A stretch of 62,980 nt of DNA from Acidobacteriaceae bacterium (GCA_030041515.1 JASHNS010000071.1:1-62980), one strand, 5' to 3'. Counted from the stretch's first letter, positions 9,519-18,449 are shown. Translations and numbers: made by a program. Notes: generated by a model from the letters alone, not told the origin.

Positions 9519-9614
9519 GGCAGGGAATAGGGTATAGGGGTTAGGGTTTAGAAAAAGGTCGGCGGCATTCCGCGATTTGATCTATCCCCTATACCCTAAC
9601 CCCTAAACCCTGCC
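9519..9614 (+). repeat. Opposed pair of TAGGG arrays (family A) with G-quadruplex potential
   Basis: The left arm (9519-9551) has four G-tracts spaced by AATA, TATA and TTA, which fits the canonical G3+ quadruplex pattern. The right arm (9582-9614) is a C-rich array of the same units in the opposite orientation, so the pair can also fold as an imperfect hairpin. It fills most of the rplF-rplR spacer. Confidence 0.75.
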
Positions 9615-9667
9615 GTAATCCGAACGAGGCTGCAGGGCGGCTTCGCTGTTAGGAAGGAAACGACGAG

Positions 9668-10024
9668 ATGATTCCGCAGAGGAAGAGAAACGAAATCCGG
9701 CAGCGCGTGCACACGCGCATTCGGCGGCGGTTGACGGGGACGACCGAGCGCCCGCGGCTGAATGTCTATCGGTCGCTCAACCACATTTACGTGCAGGTGA
9801 TCGACGACGCGAAGGGCGAGACGCTGGTTTCGGCGTCCACGGTGGCGTCGAAGGTGAAGACCGGCGGCAATGTGGCGGCGGCCAGGGAGATCGGCAAGCT
9901 GATCGCCGAGCGAGCGAAGGAAAAAGGCATCAGCAGGGTGGTTTTCGATCGTGGTGGCTATCTGTATCACGGGCGCATCAAGGCGCTGGCGGATGCGGCA
10001 CGCGAAGCGGGACTCGAGTTTTAA
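9668..10024 (+). CDS. rplR: 50S ribosomal protein uL18
   Basis: A 118-residue uL18 ([41 protein letters not shown], and [26 protein letters not shown] at the C-terminus). It is a 5S rRNA-binding protein. AAGGAAACGACG precedes the ATG. Confidence 0.98.
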   Translation: MIPQRKRNEIRQRVHTRIRRRLTGTTERPRLNVYRSLNHIYVQVIDDAKGETLVSASTVASKVKTGGNVAAAREIGKLIAERAKEKGISRVVFDRGGYLYHGRIKALADAAREAGLEF

Positions 10025-10057
10025 GCGCGGCGAAGCGCAGAAGGAATCAGGAAGCGA

Positions 10058-10567
10058 ATGGCGACACTGAAGAAGAAGCTGGATTCGGGGCAATACAACC
10101 TGAAGGATCAGGTCGTGGCAATCAACCGTGTCACCAAGGTGGTGAAGGGCGGCAAGAACATGTCCTTCGCGGCGCTGGTGGTGGTGGGCGATCCGGGTGC
10201 CGGCGTCGTGGGTTACGGCTCGGGCAAGGCACGGGAAGTGCCGCAGGCGATCCGCAAGGGGATTGAGGCGGCCAAGAAGAACCTGGTGCGCGTGAACCTG
10301 ACTGCGACGACGATTCCGCATCAGGTGCTGGGGCGGTTCGGCTCGGGCCAGGTGCTCCTCAAGCCGGCTCCGGAAGGCACGGGCGTGATTGCCGGCGGCG
10401 CAGTGCGCGCGGTCATGACCTCGGCGGGCGTGCAGAACGTGCTGACGAAGAGTCTGGGCACGGCCAATCCCCACAACGTGATCAAGGCGACCTTCGACGC
10501 GCTGGTGCAGCTGCGCGACCGGGCCGAAGTCGCGGCGATGCGTGGCAAGCAGGCACAGGAGATTTAG
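10058..10567 (+). CDS. rpsE: 30S ribosomal protein uS5
   Basis: A 169-residue uS5 with [28 protein letters not shown] and the [17 protein letters not shown] segment, the double-stranded RNA-binding and decoding-fidelity part. rpmD starts 3 bases after the stop. Confidence 0.98.
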   Translation: MATLKKKLDSGQYNLKDQVVAINRVTKVVKGGKNMSFAALVVVGDPGAGVVGYGSGKAREVPQAIRKGIEAAKKNLVRVNLTATTIPHQVLGRFGSGQVLLKPAPEGTGVIAGGAVRAVMTSAGVQNVLTKSLGTANPHNVIKATFDALVQLRDRAEVAAMRGKQAQEI

Positions 10568-10569
10568 CG

Positions 10570-10788
10570 ATGGCAGCGGCGAAGAAGGCAACAGCGAAGA
10601 CAGCGGCGAAGGCCACGATCCAGGTGCAGTACTACCGGTCGATGATTCAGGCGCCGGTGAAGCACAAGAAGGTCGTGAAGGGGCTGGGATTCACTCGCCT
10701 GAACCAGATTGTCGTGCGGGAAGACACACCGTCGATCCGCGGCATGGTGAAGACGGTGCCGCACCTGGTGAGGATAGTGGAGTCATAG
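10570..10788 (+). CDS. rpmD: 50S ribosomal protein uL30
   Basis: A 72-residue uL30 with IQVQYYRSMIQAPVKHKKVVKGLGF and RGMVKTVPHLVRI. An N-terminal MAAAKKATAKTAAKA stretch of about 15 residues precedes the usual start, again Lys/Ala-rich as in uL22 and uL29 here. Confidence 0.97.
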   Translation: MAAAKKATAKTAAKATIQVQYYRSMIQAPVKHKKVVKGLGFTRLNQIVVREDTPSIRGMVKTVPHLVRIVES

Positions 10789-10790
10789 CG

Positions 10791-10858
10791 TATAGGGTGT
10801 AGCGTTTAGGGTACAGAAGAAACGCCGTTTTCCTGCACGCTATCCCCTACACCCTAAA
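10791..10858 (+). repeat. Opposed TAGGG arrays (family A), rpmD-rplO spacer
   Basis: The left arm at 10791-10812 has TATAGGGTGTAG and TTTAGGGT. The right arm (10838-10858) is the reverse orientation; read on the minus strand it contains TAGGGTGTAGGGGATAG, identical over 17 bases to 16535-16551. Confidence 0.7.
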
Positions 10859-10909
10859 TTCATGCGAGTCGGGCGGTGCGATTCCGCGCCGGCGTTGAGC
10901 GAGGGAATG

Positions 10910-11359
10910 ATGAACTTATCGAATCTGAAGGCGCCGAAGAAGGCGAATCGCAACAAGAAGCGCATTGGGCGCGGCATGGGCTCGGGCACCGGTAAAACCT
11001 CGGGGCGCGGCCACAAAGGGCAGGGGTCGCGTTCGGGATCGAGCCTGATGCGGGGCTTTGAAGGCGGCCAGATGCCACTGCACCGCCGCCTGCCGAAGCG
11101 CGGCTTCACAAACATTTTCCGCACCGAATACACCGTGGTGAATCTGGAGCGGCTGGCCGAACTGGGTGAGAAAGAATTGACGCTCGAGAAGCTGCAGGGC
11201 CTGGGTCTGGTGAAGGGCCGCAACGGGCTCGTAAAGGTACTGGGCAACGGCGACCTGAAGGGCGCTCTGACCGTGCACGCGCACAAGTTCTCGAAATCGG
11301 CGCAGGAGAAGATCGAGAAAGCCGGCGGCAAGGCGATCGTGATCGGCGGGACCAGCTAA
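10910..11359 (+). CDS. rplO: 50S ribosomal protein uL15
   Basis: The product starts [20 protein letters not shown] and carries [20 protein letters not shown] and [17 protein letters not shown], giving 149 residues as expected. ATG 10910 has GAGG (10901-10904) at 5 bases; the ATG immediately before it and one at 10862 are less well placed. Confidence 0.97.
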   Translation: MNLSNLKAPKKANRNKKRIGRGMGSGTGKTSGRGHKGQGSRSGSSLMRGFEGGQMPLHRRLPKRGFTNIFRTEYTVVNLERLAELGEKELTLEKLQGLGLVKGRNGLVKVLGNGDLKGALTVHAHKFSKSAQEKIEKAGGKAIVIGGTS

Positions 11360-11407
11360 ATAGCGGGCAGCTCAGAACCGGTCAGCGGAAATGCGGTCAG
11401 CGAAAGC
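11360..11407 (+). repeat. GGTCAGCGGAA-type repeats (family B), rplO-secY spacer
   Basis: AGCTCAGAACCGGTCAGCGG and AATGCGGTCAGCGAAAG repeat the family B words seen after tuf and rpsS. Confidence 0.65.
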
Positions 11408-11474
11408 CGCGCCGGGGAACGAAATCCGGCGGTGATCTATCACTCCGGCGTATGTATGATGGGAATACCGACCC

Positions 11475-12866
11475 ATGTTTGAGAAGTTTGCGAATATCTT
11501 CCGTATCCCGGACCTGCGCCGGCGTGTGCTGTTCACTTTGGGCATTCTGGCGGTGTACCGGCTGGGCGCGCACATCACCACACCCGGCGTCAACGTGCAG
11601 GCGCTGCAGCAGTTCTTCAATTCCCAGGCCGGCTCTTCACTGGGCCTGATCGACCTGTTCAGCGGCGGCAATTTGCGCAGCATGACGGTGTTTGCCCTGG
11701 GGATCATGCCGTACATCACGGCGGCGATCATCTTCCAGTTGCTGGAAGTGGTCTGGGAGCCGCTGGCCAAGCTGGCGAAAGAGGGCGAGCTGGGGCGGCG
11801 GAAGATCACGCAGTGGACGCGGTACATGACGGTGGGTCTGGGCGTCGTGCAGTCCGCGGCGATCGCGCTTTCTCTCACCCACGCTTCGGGAAACATGGTG
11901 CTGAATCCGGGAATCGGATTCGTGCTGATGACCATCCTCACCCTCACGGCCGGAACGACGTTCGTGATGTGGCTGGGCGAGCAGATCACGGAACGCGGCA
12001 TCGGCAACGGGATGAGCCTGCTCATCTTTGCCGGAATTGTGGTCGGCCTGCCGCGGGCGATTGGCGACCTGTATAACACCGCAAAGACCCAGCGATTTGG
12101 GGTGCTGACGGTTCCGGCCCTGATCGCGCTGGTGGTCTTCATGATCGCGGTCACCGCATTCATTGTCTGGGTAGAGCAGAGCGAGCGCCGCATCCCCGTG
12201 CAGTATGCCAAGCGGATCGTGGGACGGCGGCTGATGGGCGGGCAGTCCACGCACCTGCCGCTCAAAGTCAACTCCGGCGGCGTGATGCCCATCATCTTTG
12301 CGGCTTCGGTGCTCTCAGCGCCGATGCTGTTTGGACAGGCTGCCTTCGTCAAGAACAGCCCGTGGCTTTCGAGCACGTTTGCGGCGCTGGCGCCGGGCGA
12401 GCCATGGTACGAATTCATCTACATCGTCGCGATCGTCTTCTTCGCGTACTTTTATATCTCGATTGTCTTTCGGCCCGACGACATCGCCGATAACATGCGC
12501 AAGTACGGCGGATTCATTCCTGGCATCCGTCCGGGCAAACGGACGTCTGATTTCGTGAACGATATCCTGACCAGGATCACGCTGGTCGGCGCCATTTATC
12601 TCGTGATTGTGGCTATCATCCCGCAACTGCTGATCAGTGGTATCCATTTGAACCATCTGTGGCTGATCGGGAGCTGGTTTGAGTCGCCGGGGCTGATGTG
12701 GCTGACCAACGGCATGGGCTTCCAATTCTTCTTTGGAGGGACCTCGCTGCTGATCGTCGTGGGTGTCGCCATGGATACCGTCAATCAAATCGAATCGCAT
12801 CTCATCATGCGCCACTATGAGGGCTTCTCGGCGAAGAGCCGCGTACGCGGAAGGCGGGCCTGGTAA
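11475..12866 (+). CDS. secY: Preprotein translocase subunit SecY
   Basis: The 463-residue product is a polytopic membrane protein with the SecY hallmarks: FGVLTVPALIALVVF, ERRIPVQYAKR, the LPLKVNSGGVMPIIFA segment, and FFAYFYISIVFRPDDIADNMRKYGGFIPGIRPGKRT. It is the channel of the Sec translocon. Its usual spc location after rplO is kept. The stop TAA is directly followed by the adk ATG. Confidence 0.98.
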   Translation: MFEKFANIFRIPDLRRRVLFTLGILAVYRLGAHITTPGVNVQALQQFFNSQAGSSLGLIDLFSGGNLRSMTVFALGIMPYITAAIIFQLLEVVWEPLAKLAKEGELGRRKITQWTRYMTVGLGVVQSAAIALSLTHASGNMVLNPGIGFVLMTILTLTAGTTFVMWLGEQITERGIGNGMSLLIFAGIVVGLPRAIGDLYNTAKTQRFGVLTVPALIALVVFMIAVTAFIVWVEQSERRIPVQYAKRIVGRRLMGGQSTHLPLKVNSGGVMPIIFAASVLSAPMLFGQAAFVKNSPWLSSTFAALAPGEPWYEFIYIVAIVFFAYFYISIVFRPDDIADNMRKYGGFIPGIRPGKRTSDFVNDILTRITLVGAIYLVIVAIIPQLLISGIHLNHLWLIGSWFESPGLMWLTNGMGFQFFFGGTSLLIVVGVAMDTVNQIESHLIMRHYEGFSAKSRVRGRRAW

Positions 12867-13583
12867 ATGACCGCGGCAGTGGCGGAGACCCGCGTGGACA
12901 GCAAGGGAACACGGAAGGTTTCGCCGGGGCCGATTTTGCTGCTGGGCGCGCCTGGCGTCGGCAAGGGAACACAGGCCAAAGAGCTCATGGCGAAGTGGGG
13001 GATCCCGCAAATCTCCACGGGAGACCTGCTCCGCTATAACCGCGACCACGGCACCTCCCTGGGCCGGCAGGCGAAAGAGATCATGGCCGCCGGCAAGCTG
13101 GTTCCGGACGATCTGGTGAACCAGATGGTGGCCGAGCGGCTGAAGCAGGCGGATACGGTGGCCGGATACGTTCTGGACGGATTTCCGCGCACGCTGAACC
13201 AGGCCGAATGGCTGGACAGGCATCTGGCCGCGGATCCGAAGGCCCTGCCGGTCATTGCGGTCAGTATTCAGGTCGGTTATACTCAATTACTGCGCCGTAT
13301 TACCGGAAGGCGCAGCTGCCCAGTCTGCGGGACGATTTATAACATCTACCTGCAGCCGCCTAAGGTGGACGAGAAGTGCGACCTGGACGGCACTCCGCTG
13401 GTGCGGCGATCCGATGATACTGAGGAAGTGTTCCGGGAGCGGATGCGGACGTATGAGACGCAGACGGCTCCGGTGGTGGACCACTACCGTGCGCTCGGGC
13501 GGTTCGAAGAAGTCAACGGCGATCAGCCGGTAGAGCAGGTGGCGGCCGATGTCATGGCCGCGGTGGCGCGCCTGAGGAGCTGA
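12867..13583 (+). CDS. adk: Adenylate kinase, zinc-LID type, with N-terminal extension
   Basis: Converts ATP plus AMP to two ADP. The P-loop LLGAPGVGKGTQAKEL is at about residue 31, after some 23 extra residues absent from most Adk proteins. AMP-binding STGDLLR and DGFPRT follow. The LID segment GRRSCPVCGTIYN...EKCDLDG offers Cys-Cys-Cys-Asp, the zinc-type LID of many bacteria. The ATG touches the secY stop, so the extension is probably translated; an internal start cannot be excluded. Confidence 0.97.
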   Translation: MTAAVAETRVDSKGTRKVSPGPILLLGAPGVGKGTQAKELMAKWGIPQISTGDLLRYNRDHGTSLGRQAKEIMAAGKLVPDDLVNQMVAERLKQADTVAGYVLDGFPRTLNQAEWLDRHLAADPKALPVIAVSIQVGYTQLLRRITGRRSCPVCGTIYNIYLQPPKVDEKCDLDGTPLVRRSDDTEEVFRERMRTYETQTAPVVDHYRALGRFEEVNGDQPVEQVAADVMAAVARLRS

Positions 13584-13599
13584 ACGGGAGCAGGCAGGC

Positions 13600-14352
13600 G
13601 TGGCCATCACGATCAGAACGCCGCAGGAGATCGAAAGAATGCGGCGCAGCGGGCAGGTGGTCCGGGAAGTTCTGGACGAAGTTCGCAAGGCAGTGAAGCC
13701 GGGAGCGACGACGCTGGATCTGGAGCGCGTGGCCGCGGCGAAGATCAGGGAGCTGGGGGCGACCCCGGCGTTCAAGGGATACCACGGATATCCCTGTGTG
13801 CTGTGCACCTCGATCAACAGCGAAGTGGTGCATGGGATCCCCTCGGCGGAACGGAAGCTGCGCGACGGCGACATCGTTTCGATCGATACGGGCGTGGTGA
13901 TGGACGGCTATTACGGCGACTCCGCGATTACGGTTGCGGTGGGGTCGAAGGTAGCCGAGAAGACGCAGAAGCTGCTGGCGGTCACCGAGCAGTCGCTTGA
14001 GAGCGCGATCCGCGCGGTGAAACCGGGAGCGACGCTGGGCGATGTGGGCGCGGCAGTGCAGGAAACGGTGGAAGCGCAGGGCTTCAGCGTGGTTCGGGAT
14101 TTTGTAGGGCACGGCATCGGAACGCATCTGCATGAGGATCCGCAGGTGCCGAATTTTGGAACGCGGGGCCGTGGACCGAAGCTGAAAGCGGGCATGGTGC
14201 TCGCGATTGAGCCGATGGTGAACGAAGGCGGAGCCGCGGTGCAGGTTCTGAAAGACGGCTGGACCACGGTGACGAAGGACGGAAGCTGGAGCGCGCACTT
14301 TGAGCACACCGTCGCGGTGACCGACGAAGGCGCCCTGGTGCTGACGCAGTAA
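13600..14352 (+). CDS. map: Type I methionine aminopeptidase
   Basis: A 250-residue Map starting at GTG (GGGAG nine bases upstream). The five metal ligands are visible: Asp in [14 protein letters not shown] (two), His in GHGIG, Glu in AIEPMV, and Glu in FEHTVAV. It removes initiator methionine from nascent chains. It stands between adk and infA, as in many spc clusters. Confidence 0.98.
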   Translation: MAITIRTPQEIERMRRSGQVVREVLDEVRKAVKPGATTLDLERVAAAKIRELGATPAFKGYHGYPCVLCTSINSEVVHGIPSAERKLRDGDIVSIDTGVVMDGYYGDSAITVAVGSKVAEKTQKLLAVTEQSLESAIRAVKPGATLGDVGAAVQETVEAQGFSVVRDFVGHGIGTHLHEDPQVPNFGTRGRGPKLKAGMVLAIEPMVNEGGAAVQVLKDGWTTVTKDGSWSAHFEHTVAVTDEGALVLTQ

Positions 14353-14380
14353 CGGAAGTTTACGAAACCGAGGATATCGA

Positions 14381-14602
14381 TTGTCGAAGGAAGATGCGAT
14401 TGAAGTCATGGCAACGGTGCTGGAAACGCTGCCCAATGCCATGTTCAAGGTAAAGCTGGAGAGTGGCGGCCACGAGGTGCTGGCGCACGTCTCCGGGCGC
14501 ATGAGAAAGAACTTCATCCGGATTTTGCCGGGTGACCGCGTCGCGGTGGAGCTGAGTCCGTACGATCTGAACCGCGGCCGGATTGTGTACAGATACAAGT
14601 GA
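14381..14602 (+). CDS. infA: Translation initiation factor IF-1
   Basis: A 73-residue OB-fold protein ([47 protein letters not shown]). The start is TTG, with GAGGA six bases upstream. A rare start codon on such a highly expressed gene may limit its output; that is inference. Confidence 0.97.
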   Translation: MSKEDAIEVMATVLETLPNAMFKVKLESGGHEVLAHVSGRMRKNFIRILPGDRVAVELSPYDLNRGRIVYRYK

Positions 14603-14638
14603 TCGGAGCGCAGAGCTCAGGATTGGGGAATTGCAGTC

Positions 14639-14752
14639 ATGAAGGTTCGGGCATCGGTTAAAAAGATTTGCGATAAGTGCAAGGTCATCCACCGCCAGGG
14701 CGTGGTGCGGGTGATCTGCGAGAACCCCAAGCATAAGCAGCGTCAGGGCTAG
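14639..14752 (+). CDS. rpmJ: 50S ribosomal protein bL36, zinc type
   Basis: A 37-residue protein beginning [20 protein letters not shown], with Cys11, Cys14, Cys27 and His32 forming the standard zinc site (C+ form). It lies in its normal place between infA and rpsM. The stop codon falls in the loop of a 9-bp hairpin. Confidence 0.97.
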   Translation: MKVRASVKKICDKCKVIHRQGVVRVICENPKHKQRQG

Positions 14753-14773
14753 GGCGTAGTCGAACCCTGACGC
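14740..14773 (+). other. Perfect 9-bp hairpin spanning the rpmJ stop codon
   Basis: GCGTCAGGG (14740-14748) pairs with CCCTGACGC (14765-14773) across a 16-base loop that contains the rpmJ stop. No T-run follows, so it is more likely an RNA-stability or processing structure than a terminator. Confidence 0.6.
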
Positions 14774-14939
14774 GCAACAAGAGGGTTGAGCCTCCAGGAA
14801 AATGCGAGGCTGGGGCGAGTTAGCCAGAAAGGCTTGCGAGGAACCCCGAGAAAACTCCGGCTCTCACCACTCCGGTTCGCAACGCGGCCGGAATAACCGC
14901 TCCAGACCGAAAGGCGCGGAGCAAACCGAAGGACACGGT

Positions 14940-15326
14940 ATGGCACGTATTGCAGGCGTCGATCTGCCGCGGAACAAGCAGGCCAGAATCGCGCTGACCT
15001 ATATCTACGGCATCGGTCAACCGCGGGCACGCAAGATCCTGACAGCGGCGAATGTCGATGCGTTCCGCAAGATCCAGGACCTCGGAGAAGACGAGGTCAA
15101 CCGGATCCGTCAGGTCATCGAAGATCAGGGCGATGTGGAAGGCGATCTCCGCAAGGATACCGCCATGCACATCAAGCGGCTGGTCGACATCCAGTCGTAC
15201 CGGGGACAGCGGCACCGCCGCGGACTGCCGGTGCGCGGACAGCGGACCCACACCAACGCCCGCACCCGCAAGGGACCGCGTAAGGGCACGGTGGCCAACA
15301 AGAAGAAAGCGACGGCGAAGACCTAA
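14940..15326 (+). CDS. rpsM: 30S ribosomal protein uS13
   Basis: A 128-residue uS13 starting [20 protein letters not shown], with the [20 protein letters not shown] region and a Lys-rich tail. It contacts P-site tRNA and bridges to uL5. ATG 14940 gives the family N-terminus. The stop TAA overlaps the rpsK ATG by one base. Confidence 0.98.
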   Translation: MARIAGVDLPRNKQARIALTYIYGIGQPRARKILTAANVDAFRKIQDLGEDEVNRIRQVIEDQGDVEGDLRKDTAMHIKRLVDIQSYRGQRHRRGLPVRGQRTHTNARTRKGPRKGTVANKKKATAKT

Positions 15327-15748
15327 TGGCGGACAAACCAGCAAAGGCCGCGACCGGCAAAGCCGCGCGGAACAAAAAGTTCAAGAAGCGCGAGCGCAAG
15401 AACGTGCCGTTCGGCATCGTGCACATTCAGGCCTCGTTCAACAACACCATCGTGACCATCACCGACCAGCAGGGCAACACGCTGTCGTGGAAGAGTTCCG
15501 GCTCGCTGGGATTCCGCGGGTCGCGCAAGGGCACTCCCTTCGCCGCGCAGCAGGCGGCGGTCAACGCGGCCAACATGGCGCGGGACCACGGCGTGCGCTC
15601 GGTGGACGTGCGGGTGAGCGGGCCGGGTTCGGGCCGCGAGTCCGCGGTGCGCGCTCTGGCAGCTGCCGGCATCGAGGTTCGATCGATTCGGGATGTTACG
15701 CCGATTCCGCACAACGGGTGCAGGCCGCCGAAGAGACGCAGGGTGTAG
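15326..15748 (+). CDS. rpsK: 30S ribosomal protein uS11
   Basis: A 140-residue uS11 ([45 protein letters not shown], and C-terminal [18 protein letters not shown]). It is a platform protein near the mRNA exit. It overlaps rpsM by one base. Confidence 0.98.
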   Translation: MADKPAKAATGKAARNKKFKKRERKNVPFGIVHIQASFNNTIVTITDQQGNTLSWKSSGSLGFRGSRKGTPFAAQQAAVNAANMARDHGVRSVDVRVSGPGSGRESAVRALAAAGIEVRSIRDVTPIPHNGCRPPKRRRV

Positions 15749-15751
15749 CGA

Positions 15752-15835
15752 CAGGGGTTACGGGATGCGATTTACGGGTTTGTTTCGACCGGCGCTGGCT
15801 GAACTGATCCCTGCCCCCGAAACCTAAACCCTCGG
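15752..15835 (+). repeat. Family A repeats in the rpsK-rpsD spacer
   Basis: CAGGGGTTACGGG and TTTACGGGTT (15752-15782) are followed at 15809-15835 by a C-rich block (CCCGAAACCTAAACCC) in the opposite orientation, as at 9519-9614. Confidence 0.6.
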
Positions 15836-15907
15836 TTACAATAGAGATGGACCGGGAGGAAGGGCGATGCCTGTAAACCGGTCGGCCTCTGAATTAAGGA
15901 GAATGCA

Positions 15908-16537
15908 TTGGCACGATATACGGGAGCCGTTTGCCGCCTTTGCCGGCGCGAAGGCATGAAGCTGTTTCTGAAGGGCACCAAGTGCACCAGCGACAAGTGC
16001 CCCATCGAAAAGCGCAACTTTGCCCCTGGCCAGCACGGCCGCGACCGCAAAGCCAAAATTGTTGGCTACGGCCTGCAGCTGCGCGAGAAGCAGAAGGCGC
16101 GCCGCATCTACTTCGCCCTCGAAGGGCAGTTCCGCGAGTACTACGAGAAGGCTTCGCGCACGCCCGGCGTCACCGGTGAGCTGCTGCTGCAGCAACTGGA
16201 GCGGCGTCTGGACAACGTGACCTTCCGGCTGGGCTTTGCCAGTTCGCGTCGTCAGGCGCGGCAGCTGGTGCGCCACGGCCACGTGGAAGTGAACGGACGC
16301 AAGGTCAACATCCCCTCCTATCAGGTGGGGGTGGGCGATGAGATCAAGATCCGTCCCAACAGCGCAAAGTTGTCGGTGGTGGAGACCTCGCGCGAATTCG
16401 CCAGCCACCAGCCGGCGCCGTCCTGGCTTTCGACCGAAGCGAACGCGCTCAGCGGCAAGGTGCTGGCTCTGCCGAAGCGCGAAGATATCAACCTGCCCGT
16501 CAACGAGCAGCTGATCGTGGAACTGTACTCGAAATAG
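15908..16537 (+). CDS. rpsD: 30S ribosomal protein uS4, zinc type
   Basis: A 209-residue uS4. It starts at TTG with AAGGAG six bases upstream. CRLCRR plus CTSDKCP near the N-terminus give a four-cysteine zinc site, and the S4 RNA-binding domain is [27 protein letters not shown]. It nucleates 30S assembly. Its stop codon TAG is the first word of a family A repeat. Confidence 0.98.
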   Translation: MARYTGAVCRLCRREGMKLFLKGTKCTSDKCPIEKRNFAPGQHGRDRKAKIVGYGLQLREKQKARRIYFALEGQFREYYEKASRTPGVTGELLLQQLERRLDNVTFRLGFASSRRQARQLVRHGHVEVNGRKVNIPSYQVGVGDEIKIRPNSAKLSVVETSREFASHQPAPSWLSTEANALSGKVLALPKREDINLPVNEQLIVELYSK

Positions 16538-16556
16538 GGTGTAGGGGATAGGGTTT
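16535..16556 (+). repeat. TAGGGTGTAGGGGATAGGG repeat (family A), rpsD-rpoA
   Basis: Three G-tracts spaced by TGTA and ATA. TAGGGTGTAGGGGATAG is identical to the minus strand at 10838-10858. Confidence 0.7.
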
Positions 16557-16557
16557 A

Positions 16558-16584
16558 GCGTTCGACTCCCGTGGAGTCGAACGT
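16558..16584 (+). other. Perfect 11-bp hairpin between rpsD and rpoA
   Basis: CGTTCGACTCC (16559-16569) and GGAGTCGAACG (16573-16583) pair across a 3-base loop, extendable by a G-T pair. It is the longest perfect stem in the ribosomal locus. There is no T-tract. A role in mRNA processing or in separating rpoA expression from upstream genes is possible. Confidence 0.7.
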
Positions 16585-16685
16585 GAATGCAGGGCGCCCA
16601 AAAGGCGTAAATCTCATCAACGGAGTGAAACAGCTCGGCCGCTGCAAAGTGCATCGCGGCGTTCGAGCAGAAGAGGCGAATCGAT

Positions 16686-17780
16686 ATGCTTTGGAGAGGA
16701 TTTCAAAAACCGAAGCGGCTGGCGGTGGACGCCGAGTCGCTGACCGAACAGTACGGCAAATTCAGCGCGCAGCCGTTCGAGCGCGGATTCGGCACCACCA
16801 TCGGCAACGCGCTGCGGCGCACGCTGCTCTCGTCCATTGAGGGCGCGGCCGTCACGGCGGTTCGCATCGAGGGCGTGCTGCACGAGTTTCAGTCGATTGC
16901 CGGCGTAGTGGAAGACGCCACCGACATCGTGCTGAACCTGAAGCAGATTCCGTTCAAGCTGAACGGGGACGGGCCGAAGGCGCTCTACCTGAATGCCGAC
17001 CAGCCGGGCGTGGTCACCGCCGGCATGATTGAAGCGGACGGGGACGTTGAAATTCTCGACAAGGATGTCTACATCGCCACCGTGAGCGAAGGCGGGCGGC
17101 TGAATATGGAAATGCGGCTGAAGCGCGGCCGTGGTTATGTTTCCGCCGACAAGAACTTCGACTCCGATCTGGGCATTGGGTTTATTCCTGTGGATTCGGT
17201 GCACTCGCCCGTGCGCAAAGTGAACTTCACTGTCGACGCCGCGCGTTTGGGGCAGATTACGGACTTTGACAAGCTGACGATGGAAGTCTGGACGAACGGC
17301 TCGGTGCTGCCCGCGGACGCGGTCGGCCTGGCGGCGAAGCTGCTGAAGGATCACATGAGCATCTTCATCAACTTCGAGGAAGAGATCGAAGCAGAGGGCC
17401 ATGCGGAAGAGGGCCGCGTTCAGCTGAAGAACGAGAACCTGAATCGCAGCGTGGAAGAGTTGGAACTGAGCGTGCGCAGCTACAACTGCCTGAAAAACGC
17501 GAACATTCAGACAATCGGCGAGCTGGTGCAGAAGACCGAGGCCGAAATGCTGAAGACCAAGAATTTCGGGCGGAAGTCGCTGAACGAGATCAAGGAGATC
17601 CTCGCGCAGATGGGCCTGTCGCTGGGCATGCGGATCGACGAGCAGGGCAATGCGGTGCCGGGACCGACTTCGGTTCTGCCCGCGGCGCAGCTTGCCGCCA
17701 GCTACGGCCGATTCGACGACGACGAGGAAGAAGGACTGGATTCGGATCTTCCGCTCCAGCCCGAAACGGAGAATTTCTAG
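16686..17780 (+). CDS. rpoA: RNA polymerase alpha subunit
   Basis: The 364-residue alpha subunit begins [12 protein letters not shown]. The N-terminal dimerisation domain has [25 protein letters not shown]. The C-terminal domain has [28 protein letters not shown] and [21 protein letters not shown], the UP-element and activator contact surface. An acidic tail ([11 protein letters not shown]) ends the protein. Confidence 0.98.
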   Translation: MLWRGFQKPKRLAVDAESLTEQYGKFSAQPFERGFGTTIGNALRRTLLSSIEGAAVTAVRIEGVLHEFQSIAGVVEDATDIVLNLKQIPFKLNGDGPKALYLNADQPGVVTAGMIEADGDVEILDKDVYIATVSEGGRLNMEMRLKRGRGYVSADKNFDSDLGIGFIPVDSVHSPVRKVNFTVDAARLGQITDFDKLTMEVWTNGSVLPADAVGLAAKLLKDHMSIFINFEEEIEAEGHAEEGRVQLKNENLNRSVEELELSVRSYNCLKNANIQTIGELVQKTEAEMLKTKNFGRKSLNEIKEILAQMGLSLGMRIDEQGNAVPGPTSVLPAAQLAASYGRFDDDEEEGLDSDLPLQPETENF

Positions 17781-17782
17781 AC

Positions 17783-17912
17783 CAGAGCTCAGGGCACGGG
17801 GCTCACAGAACCCGTTGCTCTGAGCTCCTGGGGTTGGTTACAGGCAACACATTTTGGAGTCGCGGCGCGAGGCTACTGAGCTCTGAGCTCTGTGCTCTGT
17901 GCCCTGGAGATC
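17783..17912 (+). repeat. Nested GAGCTC/CAGGGCAC inverted repeats (family C), rpoA-rplQ spacer
   Basis: GAGCTCAGGGC (about 17784-17794) is mirrored by GCTCTGAGCTC (about 17817-17827). The outer block CAGGGCACGGGGCTCACAG is mirrored by a GAGCTCTG-rich block ending TCTGTGCCCTGG just before rplQ, giving an imperfect longer stem. The right arm also reads as a tandem CTCTGAG/CTCTGTG array. Confidence 0.65.
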
Positions 17913-17915
17913 GAG

Positions 17916-18395
17916 ATGCGTCATCGCAATGCAGGATACAAACTGGGACGGAACACGAGCCATCGGCGCGCGCTGCTGCGTAACCTGGTGACTTCGATTC
18001 TGATGGAAGACCGGGTGCAGACCACGGTGGCCAGGGCCAAGGCCGCGCGTCCGCACGTGGAGAAGCTGATCACGCTGGGCAAGCGGGGCGACCTGCATGC
18101 GCGGCGGCAGGCCCTGGCGTATCTCCAGACCGGAGACGCCGTCACGCGCCTCTTTGAGACCGTGGCGCCCCGCTACAGCGAACGCGCCGGCGGCTATCTG
18201 CGCATCGTGCGCGCTGGCTTCCAGCGTGGCGACGGCGCCGAGAAGGTGTACATCGAGCTCGTCGACGCCGAGCAGGTGCTGGACGAAAAGCGCCAGAAAC
18301 GTGCCGAAGCGCGCGCGAAAAAGCGTGAAGAGATGCAGAAGGCCATGGCCGAGCAGGAAGCCGCGAAAGGCGACGGCGAGGAAAAGGCCTCGTAA
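17916..18395 (+). CDS. rplQ: 50S ribosomal protein bL17
   Basis: A bL17 of 159 residues starting [20 protein letters not shown] with [23 protein letters not shown] 17916 has GGAG six bases upstream. The C-terminal 35 residues are a charged Lys/Glu/Ala helix ([20 protein letters not shown]) beyond the usual 120-residue core. It is the last gene of the locus. Confidence 0.97.
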   Translation: MRHRNAGYKLGRNTSHRRALLRNLVTSILMEDRVQTTVARAKAARPHVEKLITLGKRGDLHARRQALAYLQTGDAVTRLFETVAPRYSERAGGYLRIVRAGFQRGDGAEKVYIELVDAEQVLDEKRQKRAEARAKKREEMQKAMAEQEAAKGDGEEKAS

Positions 18396-18417
18396 GCCAA
18401 ACTGGTACTGTTTCGCG

Positions 18418-18449
18418 GAGCGCGCCCTGCGGGGCGCGCTCTTTTATTT
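18418..18449 (+). terminator. Intrinsic terminator after rplQ
   Basis: GAGCGCGCCC and GGGCGCGCTC form a perfect 10-bp stem with a TGCG loop, followed by TTTTATTT. It ends the tuf-rplQ transcription unit. Confidence 0.93.
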
